From assembly GCF_001830555.1 (NCBI RefSeq), contig NZ_MIAM01000049.1:153997-217996 (forward strand): a stretch of DNA of 64,000 nt. Direction: 5' to 3'. Position 1 is the stretch's first letter, and every line of letters starts with the position of its first letter. The position numbers were made by a program, and so were the translations under genes. Below are positions 22,703 to 31,638 of the stretch, in pieces. The notes under the pieces were generated by a model, which worked only from the letters and a program-made list of their open reading frames with translations, made no database searches and was not told the origin of the DNA. Source of the stretch: Sphingopyxis sp. RIFCSPHIGHO2_12_FULL_65_19 (GTDB taxonomy: Bacteria > Pseudomonadota > Alphaproteobacteria > Sphingomonadales > Sphingomonadaceae).

Positions 22703-23983
22703 ATGTATGGTCAAGATAACGCCAGCGACCGCGGCCCCGGCGATCACGGACTGCGGGTCTCGCTGAGCGAGATCATGCATACGCGAACCCTGCAGGTACC
22801 GAAGATTCCGGCGCGTGTGCGCCAGTGGCTGATCCTGCATGGCGACGAAGATATTGCCCGGCTGGGCGACTGGCTGCACCGCGTATCGCAGGGGCGCGCC
22901 GCACAGGGCGCCAGCCGCTTCACCGTCGACGAGGACGACATGCATTGCGTGTGGGAAGCGCATACCGAATTTTCGACGATCACATTTGTAACGACAGAAG
23001 CTTCCGGCCGTGCACCGCCCGGCGACTCTTCCTGGCTTCGCGGAATGCCCGGAGAGATTTTCCGATCGGTCGAGATTCTGATCGGGTCACGGACCGATTT
23101 CGACTGGGAGGCAGAGGCGTGCTTCGATCCGACCCGTATCGTGAGCAGCCTGGCCTTCGGCGGCGTTGCTCGGATTTGGAGCGACTTCACCATAAAGGGC
23201 ACGGAAGCCGGAAAAATCCTTGTCGAGGATCTTGGGCTTCAGAATGACGAGGCGTCGCGGTTGGTGCAAACGCTCCTTGAAATCGGCAATTATCGAAAGT
23301 TGGCGCTCTTGGGCTTTCCCGTCGCTCGAGATTTGATGCCCTGGATCACCGCCGCAGAGGCTCGCCACGCCAAGATTACCGAGCGGATGAACGCACCGTC
23401 GGGCAATCGAGCCGAAATCTTGCACGAGTTGCTCGATCTGTCGGCCGAGGTCGAATGCCGCGCGGGGCGCGCGCGTTTCCGTCTCGGCGCGACAAGCAGT
23501 TACCATCTCCTGACGCGCGACAGGCTTTCGGCCCTTCGCGAAGCTCGTCTACCTGGATACTCGACTTGGTCCGACTTCATAGAGCGGCGCCTTCTCCCGG
23601 CCATGCGGACCTGCGAAATCTCGCAGAGCCGGCTCGATCGCCTCAGCGAGAGAATTAATCGAACGGCCAGCCTTCTCTCGCTTGAGCAAACGGTCGCCTT
23701 GAACAAGCAAAGCCAAGCGTCGCTGGCGAGCATGAACCGGCGCGCGATGGTCCAACTTCGCCTCCAGTCGCTCGTCGAAGGGCTCAGTGTTTTTGCCGTC
23801 TCCTATTATATCATCGGGTTGCTCGACCATCTTCTCGACCCGCTCCTTCAACTGGGCGACGTTGAACGATTGAAATCAGCGGCGCTCGGTGTGATCGTGC
23901 CATTGGTGCTTTCGGGGGCCTGGATCATGTCCAAACGTCGCCGCCTTCGGTCGAACATGCCGGTGCCCAGCGAATTGGCTTGA
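22703..23983 (+). CDS. DUF3422 family membrane-anchored protein
   Basis: The 426-residue product is mostly soluble, with two transmembrane segments near the C-terminus (LSVFAVSYYIIGLLDHL and AALGVIVPLVLSGAWIM) followed by a basic tail. The N-terminal block (VPARVRQWLIL, FTVDEDDMHCVWEAHTEFSTITFV) is characteristic of DUF3422, a proteobacterial family of unknown function. It follows the cupin by 21 bases on the same strand and may share its transcript. No enzymatic motif is recognisable. Confidence 0.75.
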   Translation: MYGQDNASDRGPGDHGLRVSLSEIMHTRTLQVPKIPARVRQWLILHGDEDIARLGDWLHRVSQGRAAQGASRFTVDEDDMHCVWEAHTEFSTITFVTTEASGRAPPGDSSWLRGMPGEIFRSVEILIGSRTDFDWEAEACFDPTRIVSSLAFGGVARIWSDFTIKGTEAGKILVEDLGLQNDEASRLVQTLLEIGNYRKLALLGFPVARDLMPWITAAEARHAKITERMNAPSGNRAEILHELLDLSAEVECRAGRARFRLGATSSYHLLTRDRLSALREARLPGYSTWSDFIERRLLPAMRTCEISQSRLDRLSERINRTASLLSLEQTVALNKQSQASLASMNRRAMVQLRLQSLVEGLSVFAVSYYIIGLLDHLLDPLLQLGDVERLKSAALGVIVPLVLSGAWIMSKRRRLRSNMPVPSELA

Positions 23984-24070
23984 AACCGATGTCAATGGAC
24001 AGAGCCACGCACGTCAGGCCGCGAGACGCGAGATGTTCGATCGCGCCTGATCTCAGTAGATGACTTGAGT

Positions 24071-24141
24071 TGGCCGATTACGGTCAGGCAACTTTTGGTT
24101 CGAAATCTGGAGAAGCAGACACTCGAACCAAAAGCGCTGCG
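24071..24141 (+). repeat. Intergenic repeat copy c with perfect 12-bp hairpin
   Basis: It begins TGGCCGATTACGG, continues TCAGGCAACTTTTGG and contains an inverted pair CTTTTGGTTCGA (24092-24103) and TCGAACCAAAAG (24123-24134) around a loop carrying AGAAGCAGAC. It lies between two convergent operons and is one of the clearest copies. Confidence 0.7.
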
Positions 24142-24150
24142 AACAAGATT

Positions 24151-25383
24151 TTAAGGCGCAGGCACGCGGCTCGCGATAGCCGCTTCGATCAGGCCCTGCA
24201 TCTCTTGTTCCAGTTCGGTGCCCTTACGATCTCCGCCGCTCGAAATCTCGGTCGCGATCAGGCCGTAATAGCCGGTTCCGCGATCGATCCAGCCCGTCCA
24301 TCCATAAGCGCCCGGCGCCGAATTGATCGTCGATGTCGCGCAGGCCGATGGCGTGTCGCATTCGACGAAGGAGCCCAGAGCATATTCCCAGTTCGAGGCC
24401 CCCGAGGGCACGAAGACGCGCGGCAGGCCCGTCGTGCGCGGCTGGGTAAAGACGGTCATATCGGTCACGAAGGCGCCGCCGAGGAGCGCGCGCAGCAGCT
24501 TGGCATAGTCGCGCGGGGTCGAATAGGCGCCCCCCGCCACCCACGGGTTCGTCGGCGCGCTGCCCGCCGGATCATACCATGTCGTGCTCGTCATCCCGAG
24601 CGGCGTCGTGACATGCTGGGCGAAAAGTTCGTGGAAGGTGCGCTGACGCGCCGGCGTTGTTCCGGGCTGGATGCTTACATCCTTCGCCTCGAGATAGGCG
24701 GCGGCGATCTGCATCCCGTGCGGACCATAGCTATATTGCGCGCCCGGCGCGTTGCCGGGACGCAGGATGTCGTATCGCAGGTCGTGAATATTCTTCGCGC
24801 AATTGTACAGGATCAGCGCCGGTGTCAGCTGGCACCCTCCGACCAGCGGGCTGCCGTTGAACCCCGACGTCATCGACAGCGCATGCTTCAGCTTGACGTC
24901 CTTCTTGGTCCCGGTCGTCGTCCAGAAGGCGAGCGGCGGCCGCATCGGGTCGTCCAGCGTGACAATCCCCGCCTGCGCCATCCGCATGGCGAGCGTTCCT
25001 GCAAACCATTTGGTGGCCGAAGCGAGCGGCGTCACCCGATCGATTCCGAAGCTGCCCTTCTCATATGCAAACAGATGGTCGGCGTCGGTGGCGTTCCCGA
25101 CGATGAAATAGCCGTTCGCGACTTCGGCGTCGGCATCGATCGCCGCCTGCAGCGCCGTCCAGTCGTAGGTATAACCGCCGACGGTTGTGGTAAGGCTGGC
25201 AGACGAAACTCCTGCCGAAGCAGGCGCTGTGCCATTCGCCGCAGTGGCCGCTGCCGGTGGCAACTGCACCATCGGGCGCGCCTCTCCCCTTTCACCGCCG
25301 GTCACACCGCCCTGCGCAAAGGCGCCCGCGCCGATGACGGCCGCACCCGCGGCGAGCCACGCCCATGTCTTGCGTTCAACCAT
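24151..25383 (-). CDS. Serine hydrolase, class-C beta-lactamase fold
   Basis: The 410-residue product has an N-terminal hydrophobic segment (WAWLAAGAAVIGAGAFAQ) that reads as a signal peptide or anchor. The SxxK catalytic motif is SATKW, and a YSYGPHGMQ block stands where the YxN motif lies in related esterases and D-aminopeptidases. This fold includes class-C beta-lactamases, DD-peptidases, esterases and MlrB-like peptide hydrolases, so the name alone does not fix the reaction. It lies 73 bases after the TonB receptor gene on the same strand and is probably an exported hydrolase for an imported peptide or ester. Confidence 0.82.
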   Translation of the reverse strand: MVERKTWAWLAAGAAVIGAGAFAQGGVTGGERGEARPMVQLPPAAATAANGTAPASAGVSSASLTTTVGGYTYDWTALQAAIDADAEVANGYFIVGNATDADHLFAYEKGSFGIDRVTPLASATKWFAGTLAMRMAQAGIVTLDDPMRPPLAFWTTTGTKKDVKLKHALSMTSGFNGSPLVGGCQLTPALILYNCAKNIHDLRYDILRPGNAPGAQYSYGPHGMQIAAAYLEAKDVSIQPGTTPARQRTFHELFAQHVTTPLGMTSTTWYDPAGSAPTNPWVAGGAYSTPRDYAKLLRALLGGAFVTDMTVFTQPRTTGLPRVFVPSGASNWEYALGSFVECDTPSACATSTINSAPGAYGWTGWIDRGTGYYGLIATEISSGGDRKGTELEQEMQGLIEAAIASRVPAP

Positions 25384-25456
25384 ATCGTCTCTCCCGTCCT
25401 CTTCGTTACACGTTTCGAAAGGAGGCGCCGCAGAATCCGGCGCGGTGGCCGCCGGA

Positions 25457-27700
25457 TCAGAAGGAGATACGTCCCTCGACCCCGATTACTCGCGGCTGGC
25501 TGTAGCGGTTGATCGTCGGCGCCTGCGCGACATAGTAGACCTTGTCGAAGAGGTTGTTCGCGAAGGCGCTGATGCTCACCTTCCCGAACTCGACCCCGAC
25601 GCGCAGGTTGACGAGCACATAGTCGTCGAGGTCGACCGAGGTCGCGGTCAGCTCCTGCTTTCCGCCCCATTGGCCGCTGACGAGGATGTTGCCGGTCAGC
25701 GAAACATCGTTCGCGACGGGGTAACGGAGGTTGAGGTTGGCCGCGGCGAGCCAGTCGGGCACCTGCGCAAGGTCGAGTCCGTCGTACCGCCCGCTCTTCA
25801 CCTTGCCGCCCTGCCGCGACCCGCTAAGCGCCAGACGACCGTTGCCTTCGCCCAGATCGAAGCCCTGGCTGTATTCGGCTTCGATGCCCCAGCTCTTCGC
25901 ATCGCCGGCGTTGGTGAGATAACTCACCGCTGCGACCGGACAGGTCGGGTTGGTCAGCGCGCAGCCGTCGTCGACCTGCGCGATCAGATCCTGAAGCTCG
26001 GTATAATAGCCCGCGACCGCGAAATAGCCGCGCCGCACCGGGCTGCCCTTTACGCCAATCTCGTAGCTGGTGCTGTTTTCGTTGCCGAACAACACCTGCA
26101 CCGGGCTCGGCGCGCGCGGGTCGGACAGGCGCGTGTTGAAGCCGCCGGCGCGATAGCTGCTCCCGACCTTGGCATAGGCGAGGATGTCGGAGGTCAGCTT
26201 ATAGGACAGCGTCGCGTTGTAGGAGAGATTGTTGGCGGTGATGCTATCGTCGATGATCCGCGACGGCCCGCCGGTCGGGAGCCCCGTCCCGAGATCATAG
26301 AGCCGCGCGGTGATGCTGCGACTGTCGCGCGTATAGCGCAGTTCGCCGGTGACATTGAGGCTGTCGGTCAGGTCGAAGCCGAGCGAACCATAAGCGGCAT
26401 AGCTTTCGAAATGGAGCCGCGCGGGCGCGATATTGCCCGGCGACGGGTTGGCGAGCGTCGGCGTGCGCGTCGTCGTCACCGAAAAATCGCTGTCGAGGAG
26501 GAGCATTTCCGCGCCCACCAGCCAAGTCAGCCGGTCGTTCGATCCGCTGACATGGATGTCCTGCGAGAAATTGTCGGTCGTATCCACCACATAGGACGCG
26601 CTGCCCGGGTCGAGCGGGGTCAGCGGCCCGACTTCGCCCGCGGCGCGCGCACGCGCCAGCTCGGCAACACTGACCGCATCATTGTCGAGATCATATTCGC
26701 TGTGCCGCTTGCGGAAGGACGTCGTCGAGGTGAGGTCGGCGCCGCCAAGATCGACGCGCACGATCGCCTGCAACCCGTCGACGTCCTGCGAGGCCCGCGG
26801 TGCGGTGCTCCACGGATAGCGGAAACGGTCCTGGATATAGCCGCCCGGAAAGCCCGGCGTGCCGGCCGGAATGAAGATCTGATAATGGATAGACGGCGTC
26901 GTCAGGCGCTGCGTCTCGGCCATGATCACCGCGTCGACCGGTCCGCGCTTCAGGCGGATCTGCCCGCGCAGGCCATGCCCCTTCTGCCGGTCGAAATAGA
27001 CGTCATTGTCGGGGTTGTAGAAAAAGCCCTTGTCCTGTTCGACCAGGTCGCCGCTGATCCGCGCCGCGATCCCGTCGCCCAGCGGTACGTTCACCGCACC
27101 CTGCAGTTGCAGGCTGTTGTTCTCGAACCCGTATCGCGCGCTTGCCCAGCCCGACAGGTCGAATTCGGGCTCGGCCGATATGATGTTGATCGCGCCGCCG
27201 ACCGCGTTGCGGCCGTATAGCGCGCCCTGCGTCCCGCGCAGCACCTCGACGCGGCCGATGTCGAGCATGTCGAGGCGGGTGAAGTTGCGCCCGCCGACCG
27301 GACCGCCGGCGATATAGGCGCCGCCCCGATAGAGGCCGACGCTCGGGTCGCCGTTGGTCGCGCGCGCCGTCGACGACGCGCGGATCGAAATTTCGGACGT
27401 GATCGACGAGCTGAGATTGTTGAAGCGCACGCTCGGCTGGTCGGCGAGGAGCTCGCCGCTTCCGGTCGCCCCGCCGCGATCGTTGAGCGACGTCGCGTCG
27501 ATCACCGATGCCGCGGTCGGCACGTCGGAAAGGCGTTCCTCGCGGCGCCGCGCGGTGACGACGATCGCGCCGTCATCGCCCGCTTCCGCCGCCGTATCGG
27601 CCGGAAGGGCCTCGGGAGCCCGATCCTGGGCCGAAGCAGGCGCGGCGGCCGCCACCCAGAGCGCGGCCGTGCCGAAAAGAAGCTGCGCCTTGCGTCCCAT
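25457..27700 (-). CDS. TonB-dependent receptor
   Basis: The start ATG 27700 (MGRKAQLLFGTAALWVAAAAPASAQD) gives a 747-residue protein with a clear signal peptide and a GGGAGGG ribosome binding site; the ORF-track extension is not needed. Plug motifs AIVVTARRREERLSDVPTA and IGRVEVLRGTQGALYGRNAVGGAINII are present, and the barrel ends in VIGVEGRISF with terminal Phe. It should import a ligand across the outer membrane for the neighbouring hydrolases. The palindrome ATTATCGATAAT lies about 30 bases upstream of the start. Confidence 0.92.
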   Translation of the reverse strand: MGRKAQLLFGTAALWVAAAAPASAQDRAPEALPADTAAEAGDDGAIVVTARRREERLSDVPTAASVIDATSLNDRGGATGSGELLADQPSVRFNNLSSSITSEISIRASSTARATNGDPSVGLYRGGAYIAGGPVGGRNFTRLDMLDIGRVEVLRGTQGALYGRNAVGGAINIISAEPEFDLSGWASARYGFENNSLQLQGAVNVPLGDGIAARISGDLVEQDKGFFYNPDNDVYFDRQKGHGLRGQIRLKRGPVDAVIMAETQRLTTPSIHYQIFIPAGTPGFPGGYIQDRFRYPWSTAPRASQDVDGLQAIVRVDLGGADLTSTTSFRKRHSEYDLDNDAVSVAELARARAAGEVGPLTPLDPGSASYVVDTTDNFSQDIHVSGSNDRLTWLVGAEMLLLDSDFSVTTTRTPTLANPSPGNIAPARLHFESYAAYGSLGFDLTDSLNVTGELRYTRDSRSITARLYDLGTGLPTGGPSRIIDDSITANNLSYNATLSYKLTSDILAYAKVGSSYRAGGFNTRLSDPRAPSPVQVLFGNENSTSYEIGVKGSPVRRGYFAVAGYYTELQDLIAQVDDGCALTNPTCPVAAVSYLTNAGDAKSWGIEAEYSQGFDLGEGNGRLALSGSRQGGKVKSGRYDGLDLAQVPDWLAAANLNLRYPVANDVSLTGNILVSGQWGGKQELTATSVDLDDYVLVNLRVGVEFGKVSISAFANNLFDKVYYVAQAPTINRYSQPRVIGVEGRISF

Positions 27701-27728
27701 AAATCCCTCCCATGTCGTTATTGCAATT

Positions 27729-27740
27729 ATTATCGATAAT
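27729..27740. promoter_or_regulatory. Palindrome ATTATCGATAAT upstream of the TonB receptor
   Basis: A perfect 12-bp palindrome in an AT-rich patch about 30 bases upstream of the receptor start. The same palindrome recurs at 29932-29945 upstream of the second serine hydrolase, with the GntR gene between them, so it is a likely GntR operator. Confidence 0.6.
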
Positions 27741-27796
27741 TTTGTGCATATGGCGACGCGAGTCAAGCCGGAAACTCGCCCTCGCGGCGACGCCGG

Positions 27797-29110
27797 TCAG
27801 CGGCGGACGGGAATGATGGCGGTGAGGAAGTCGCGAACCGCTCGCGCCGTAGCGGCAAGCGGCGCGGGCGCGACGACCGAAAGATTGTCGGTCGGCGCGT
27901 GATGATGGCGGTGCGCGCCGAAAATTCCGGCATGATGCGGATAGCCGGCCTTGACCACTTCGGAGAGTTCGCCCGCGACCCCTTCGGTCGAGGGATAAGC
28001 CATCTCCAGTCCCGGCAACCCCCTGAAATCCGACCGGGCGCGATCGACAAAGGCGGCCGAGGTCATCAGGAAGCGGAAGGGATCGGCGCTCGGCAACGGC
28101 AACAGGCGCCCGGGCATGTCCTGATAGTCGCGCGTCGCGACATTGGCGCCGAGATGCAGCCAGAGATCGGTGTCGGCAGGCGGCGGCCCGACCTTTTCGA
28201 CGATATGGCTGGCACCCAGATTTTCATATTCATGCCCGCTGTTGCAGACGAAGAGCAGGCTATGATCGGGGAAGGCGCGCGGCATCCATTCGGCGAGCGC
28301 GAGCCAGATCGCGAAACCCGGCCCGCGTTCGCCCGCGCAATCGGTCCAGCCCGAGCGCGGGGTCGAGACCACGAGCCAGCGGCGCCCCTTGCGCACGCGC
28401 CGCGCCACGACATTCTCCGCGACGCGCGAACCGCCCTTCCCGCGCAGCACCAGCATCGCCGGCTGCCCCTGCCGCGCCGCTTCGATGACGGGCGCCGCAA
28501 GGCGCGGCGCCAGCAGCGCCAACGGATTGTCCGACAGCGGCGCATCGGCCGGCGCATTGAGGAGCAGCGCCTCGCCGGTGGGCCCTGTGGTCACAAGGAT
28601 GACCGCGGCCGCGCCCCGCGCCAGCGCATCGGCCAGCGGATCGCGCACCGCCCGGTCGAGCAGGCTCGACCAGCGGCGATACGGCAGCCGCACCACCGCG
28701 ATCGCGCCATCGAGCCGATCGCTGACCTCCGCAAGCCGCAGCGGCGCCCCGATCCCGCCAACGCCCGTCGGCACGGCGAGCGGCTGCGCCATCAGGGGGA
28801 TTTTCCGATCGCCGAGCGCCAATTCGCATGTCGCCGCTTCGAACCAGGGCACGTCGAACGACTGGCGCTCGACCGCAAAGCCCGCCGCAGCAAGCCGCCG
28901 CGCAGCCCAGTCGGCGGCCCAGCGATCGCCCGCCCCGCCCGACTGCTTATTGCCCGCTTCGGCGTAGGCCTTCACATCGGCGAAAAGCCGTTCGGCCGCG
29001 AATATGGCATCATCGCCCCCAGCGGCGAAGGCGGGAGCAGCCTGAAAAGCGATCGGCGCCGCAAGCCCTGCCTTCAGCAGGCTCCGCCGGCCGGCATAAC
29101 CCCGCGTCAC
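27797..29110 (-). CDS. M28-like aminopeptidase-fold protein, Tat signal, atypical metal site
   Basis: The 437-residue product starts at a GTG (29110) that overlaps the GntR stop. A twin-arginine-like signal (GRRSLLKAGLAAPIAFQAAPAFA) suggests periplasmic location. A PA-like insert is visible (about residues 110-215), then an M28-like core with CNSGHEYENLGASH and, near the end, HRHHHAPTDN. The usual first zinc motif HxD and the following DN motif appear as STPRSGW and CAGERG here, so normal dizinc chemistry may be lost or altered. It probably processes the ligand imported by the adjacent receptor. Confidence 0.7.
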   Translation of the reverse strand: MTRGYAGRRSLLKAGLAAPIAFQAAPAFAAGGDDAIFAAERLFADVKAYAEAGNKQSGGAGDRWAADWAARRLAAAGFAVERQSFDVPWFEAATCELALGDRKIPLMAQPLAVPTGVGGIGAPLRLAEVSDRLDGAIAVVRLPYRRWSSLLDRAVRDPLADALARGAAAVILVTTGPTGEALLLNAPADAPLSDNPLALLAPRLAAPVIEAARQGQPAMLVLRGKGGSRVAENVVARRVRKGRRWLVVSTPRSGWTDCAGERGPGFAIWLALAEWMPRAFPDHSLLFVCNSGHEYENLGASHIVEKVGPPPADTDLWLHLGANVATRDYQDMPGRLLPLPSADPFRFLMTSAAFVDRARSDFRGLPGLEMAYPSTEGVAGELSEVVKAGYPHHAGIFGAHRHHHAPTDNLSVVAPAPLAATARAVRDFLTAIIPVRR

Positions 29111-29850
29111 GACGCGCGGGCGCGGCGACGGCCAGGCTTTGCCTTGGTCCGCCGTGCCTTATATTCCGCCAGCGCCTCGGCGAAATTCTGCTGCGATGTG
29201 GCAATCAGGTCGCGCGCGACGCGGTCGGCGTCGTCGGGTTCGCGCGCGACGATATGCCGGCAAAGCTGCTCATAGAGCACCGCCGACCGGCGGCCGACCT
29301 CGCCCTCGCCGTGCGTCGCGACAAACTCGTCGGTGTAGACATTGTGCTGCCAGCGCGCGAGCAGCGCCAGCCGGTCGAGCAACTCGAGCGCCATCGGCGC
29401 ATTCGATCGCTTGGCGATGAATCGCCCGATCCGGTTCGAGACCCTGAGATGCTCGGCGGAATTGGTGGTTCGTTCGGTCACATCCTTATATTCGATCAGC
29501 CGGTGCATCAGCTCGCGCCCGTCGCGGTCGCTCATCGCCGTGCACGCGAGGCGGCAAACGACCCCGAAGAGCGCTTTCCACAGCTCGTAGATCTCATCCG
29601 CCCCATGGTCGTCGACGTCGATCGCATAAGCGCCGCGCCAGGGCACGACCTTGACCAGCCCGATGCTCGCGAGATGCCGAAAGGCTTCGCGAACGGGTGC
29701 GTGACTGACTCCAAAGCGCGCCGCAATCTCACGCTCGCGCAGCCACGATCCCGGCGGAATCCGCCATTCGACGATGTCGTCGGTCAGCAACCGTGCGATA
29801 ACCCGGTCCTGTGTCGGCGCCTGCTCGTCGTCGGTCTTCGTCGCGGCCAT
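29107..29850 (-). CDS. GntR-family regulator, FCD type
   Basis: The ATG at 29850 (MAATKTDDEQ) is preferred over the GTG two codons earlier. The 247-residue product has a GntR winged helix (WLREREIAARFGVSHAPVREAFRHLASIGLVKVVPWRGAYA, about residues 38-78) and an all-helical FCD ligand domain. FCD regulators usually repress catabolic genes until they bind a small acid or peptide-like ligand. It is encoded upstream of, and overlaps, the M28-like gene, and is flanked on both sides by the palindrome ATTATCGATAAT. Confidence 0.9.
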   Translation of the reverse strand: MAATKTDDEQAPTQDRVIARLLTDDIVEWRIPPGSWLREREIAARFGVSHAPVREAFRHLASIGLVKVVPWRGAYAIDVDDHGADEIYELWKALFGVVCRLACTAMSDRDGRELMHRLIEYKDVTERTTNSAEHLRVSNRIGRFIAKRSNAPMALELLDRLALLARWQHNVYTDEFVATHGEGEVGRRSAVLYEQLCRHIVAREPDDADRVARDLIATSQQNFAEALAEYKARRTKAKPGRRRARAS

Positions 29851-29931
29851 TTCCACCCGTTCGGCTCCCTGTCTGCCGGTGCCATCCTAGATCGGGAAAA
29901 CACGGGAGCAAACGATCATTGAAGTTCGGAA

Positions 29932-29945
29932 TATTATCGATAATA
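29932..29945. promoter_or_regulatory. Palindrome TATTATCGATAATA upstream of the second serine hydrolase
   Basis: A 14-bp perfect palindrome, with ATTATCGATAAT as its core, about 35 bases upstream of the hydrolase start and about 80 bases upstream of the GntR start. It could control both divergent genes. It shares its 12-bp core with the site at 27729. Confidence 0.6.
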
Positions 29946-29980
29946 ATGATAAAAACAAGCATCGGAATCAGGAGCCGGAT

Positions 29981-30991
29981 TTGAAACGCATTGCCCCCCT
30001 TCTCCTGCTCGCGGGCTGCGCAGCAGCCCCGGCGGTGCAGGCCGCCCCCGCTCCCGGCTGTGCCGCGGCGCTGGCCTATTCGTCGGCGCACCAAGGCGTC
30101 GCCGTGCTCGTCCTCGAGGACGGGAAGGTCCGCTGCTCCTCCGATGGCGTCTCGACACCGCAGGAACTCTGGTCGGGGACCAAGAGCCTGGTGGGCCTGA
30201 TGGCGGCAGCGGCGGTCCAGGACAGGCTGCTCACGCTCGACGAACCTGCGTCGGCCACGCTCGCCGAATGGCGCGAGGACCCAAAAAAGGCCGCGATCAC
30301 GATCCGGCAATTGCTGGCGATGACCAGTGGACAGGCGTCGACCGTCGGTCGGCCACGGGGTTATCTCGACTCGGTGAACGCCCCGCTCGCCGCCGATCCC
30401 GGCACGAAATTCCAATATGGCCCCGCGCCGATGCAGATAATCGGCGAGATTATACGCCGCAAGCTGGCCGCCGCAAGCCTTGATGCCGATCCGCGCCGCT
30501 ATCTCGAGCGCCGCATCCTGACCCCGGTCGGAGTGACGATCGGCGATTGGCGCAATGGACCGGATGGCGCGCCTCTGATGCCGCAGGGGCTGGTACTCGC
30601 CGCAGAGCAATGGGCAAAAGTCGGCGAATTCGTGCGCCGCGGCGGCACGCAGGACGGCAAGGCGCTTGTCGATCCCGCGGCCTTGGCCGAGTTGTTCAAA
30701 GGAAGCGATGCCAACCCCGCCTATGGCCTGACCTGGTGGCTTCCGCGAGCGAGTCCCTCCGACGATCCTGTGACGCGCTCGACCGACATCGTTGCGCATG
30801 CGCCAACGCTCCCGGCCGACCTGGTCGTCGCGGCAGGCGCAGGCGACCAGCGCCTCTACGTCATCCCGTCACGGCGCCTGACGATCGTGCGGCAGGCGAG
30901 ACTGGATATCGCAGCGCTTGCCGCCGGGAAAAAGAGTGGCTGGTCCGATACACATTTCCTGTCTTTCTTCCTCTCTCCGACCGGCGAATAA
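29981..30991 (+). CDS. Serine hydrolase lipoprotein, class-C beta-lactamase fold
   Basis: A TTG start at 29981 is supported by GGAG nine bases upstream and by the lipoprotein signal that follows immediately (MKRIAPLLLLAGC, lipobox LAGC). The 336-residue product has an SxxK motif in LWSGTKSLVG, then FQYGPAPMQIIGEII in place of the YxN region. It is likely a membrane-anchored periplasmic esterase or peptide hydrolase. It is divergent from the GntR operon with the shared palindrome between, so it belongs to the same regulon as the TonB receptor. It is only loosely similar to the 24151 hydrolase. Confidence 0.82.
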   Translation: MKRIAPLLLLAGCAAAPAVQAAPAPGCAAALAYSSAHQGVAVLVLEDGKVRCSSDGVSTPQELWSGTKSLVGLMAAAAVQDRLLTLDEPASATLAEWREDPKKAAITIRQLLAMTSGQASTVGRPRGYLDSVNAPLAADPGTKFQYGPAPMQIIGEIIRRKLAAASLDADPRRYLERRILTPVGVTIGDWRNGPDGAPLMPQGLVLAAEQWAKVGEFVRRGGTQDGKALVDPAALAELFKGSDANPAYGLTWWLPRASPSDDPVTRSTDIVAHAPTLPADLVVAAGAGDQRLYVIPSRRLTIVRQARLDIAALAAGKKSGWSDTHFLSFFLSPTGE

Positions 30992-31062
30992 TGGCCGGTA
31001 GGGGTCAGGCAGCTTTGAGACCCAAATCTCAAGAAACGGAAATTCGCCGCAAAACGCTTTCC
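30992..31062 (+). repeat. Intergenic repeat copy d
   Basis: It begins TGGCCGGTAGGGGTCAGGCAG directly at the hydrolase stop, continues with the small inverted pair TTGAGA and TCTCAA, and then AAACGGAAATTCGCC. It marks the left border of a single-gene interval, with copy e on the right. Confidence 0.6.
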
Positions 31063-31198
31063 GATGCCCGGAAAGTAACAGTGTTCCGATCCCACCTTGA
31101 CGACAGGACCGGATGGGGACGGTCTGCGGCAGACTGCGACCCTGACCACGTAAGAGCTATGCTACCGGTGACCCGCACCAACCCGGCTCGGAGGAAGC

Positions 31199-31627
31199 AT
31201 GACGATAACTCTTTCCAATTTTTTGCTCGCGGCTTTCCTTGCGCAGCAGCCGACATTGGTACCTACAACACCGCCCCGCAATGAGTTGGAACGACTCCTT
31301 CTTGCTTCTAGCGATGATCAAATAGGGCGCGTCCAAATATGGGTCGATGCCCATGCCGATGATCCCGAGGAGCTGCAACGCGCTTTATCGCAGGCAGGAT
31401 TCGGACCGCGGTTCAACCACGAGGATTGTTGGTTCCGTCGCTATGAACGAATAGTGAGAACTGATGGAGCGCGAATAACCGCCAACATAAAATTCTGCGA
31501 TGGCCAAAAGCCGACCGCTTTTGTCATGTTCGGCTACCCGTATCCTACCCGGGCGCCTCTACCAAGCGAACGCTCTGGTATAGCGGTGCCCAAGGCCAAG
31601 TTGGAACCGCCGCGGCCCCGCCAGTAG
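31199..31627 (+). CDS. Hypothetical exported or membrane-associated small protein
   Basis: An ATG with GGAGGAAGC upstream starts a 142-residue product. The N-terminus (MTITLSNFLLAAFLAQQP) is a short signal-like segment. The rest has no recognised family; two Cys (EDCWFRRY and IKFCDGQ) could pair after export. Base composition is lower in GC than the neighbours by eye. It is bracketed by repeat copies d and e, suggesting an inserted or mobile unit. Function unknown. Confidence 0.55.
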   Translation: MTITLSNFLLAAFLAQQPTLVPTTPPRNELERLLLASSDDQIGRVQIWVDAHADDPEELQRALSQAGFGPRFNHEDCWFRRYERIVRTDGARITANIKFCDGQKPTAFVMFGYPYPTRAPLPSERSGIAVPKAKLEPPRPRQ

Positions 31628-31638
31628 ACGCATCGCTG

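Noticed and set aside
24151-30991. Lasso-peptide or microcystin degradation cluster
   Set aside because: No isopeptidase with FecI/FecR genes and no MlrA-like membrane protease is present; only a general resemblance to peptide catabolism remains.
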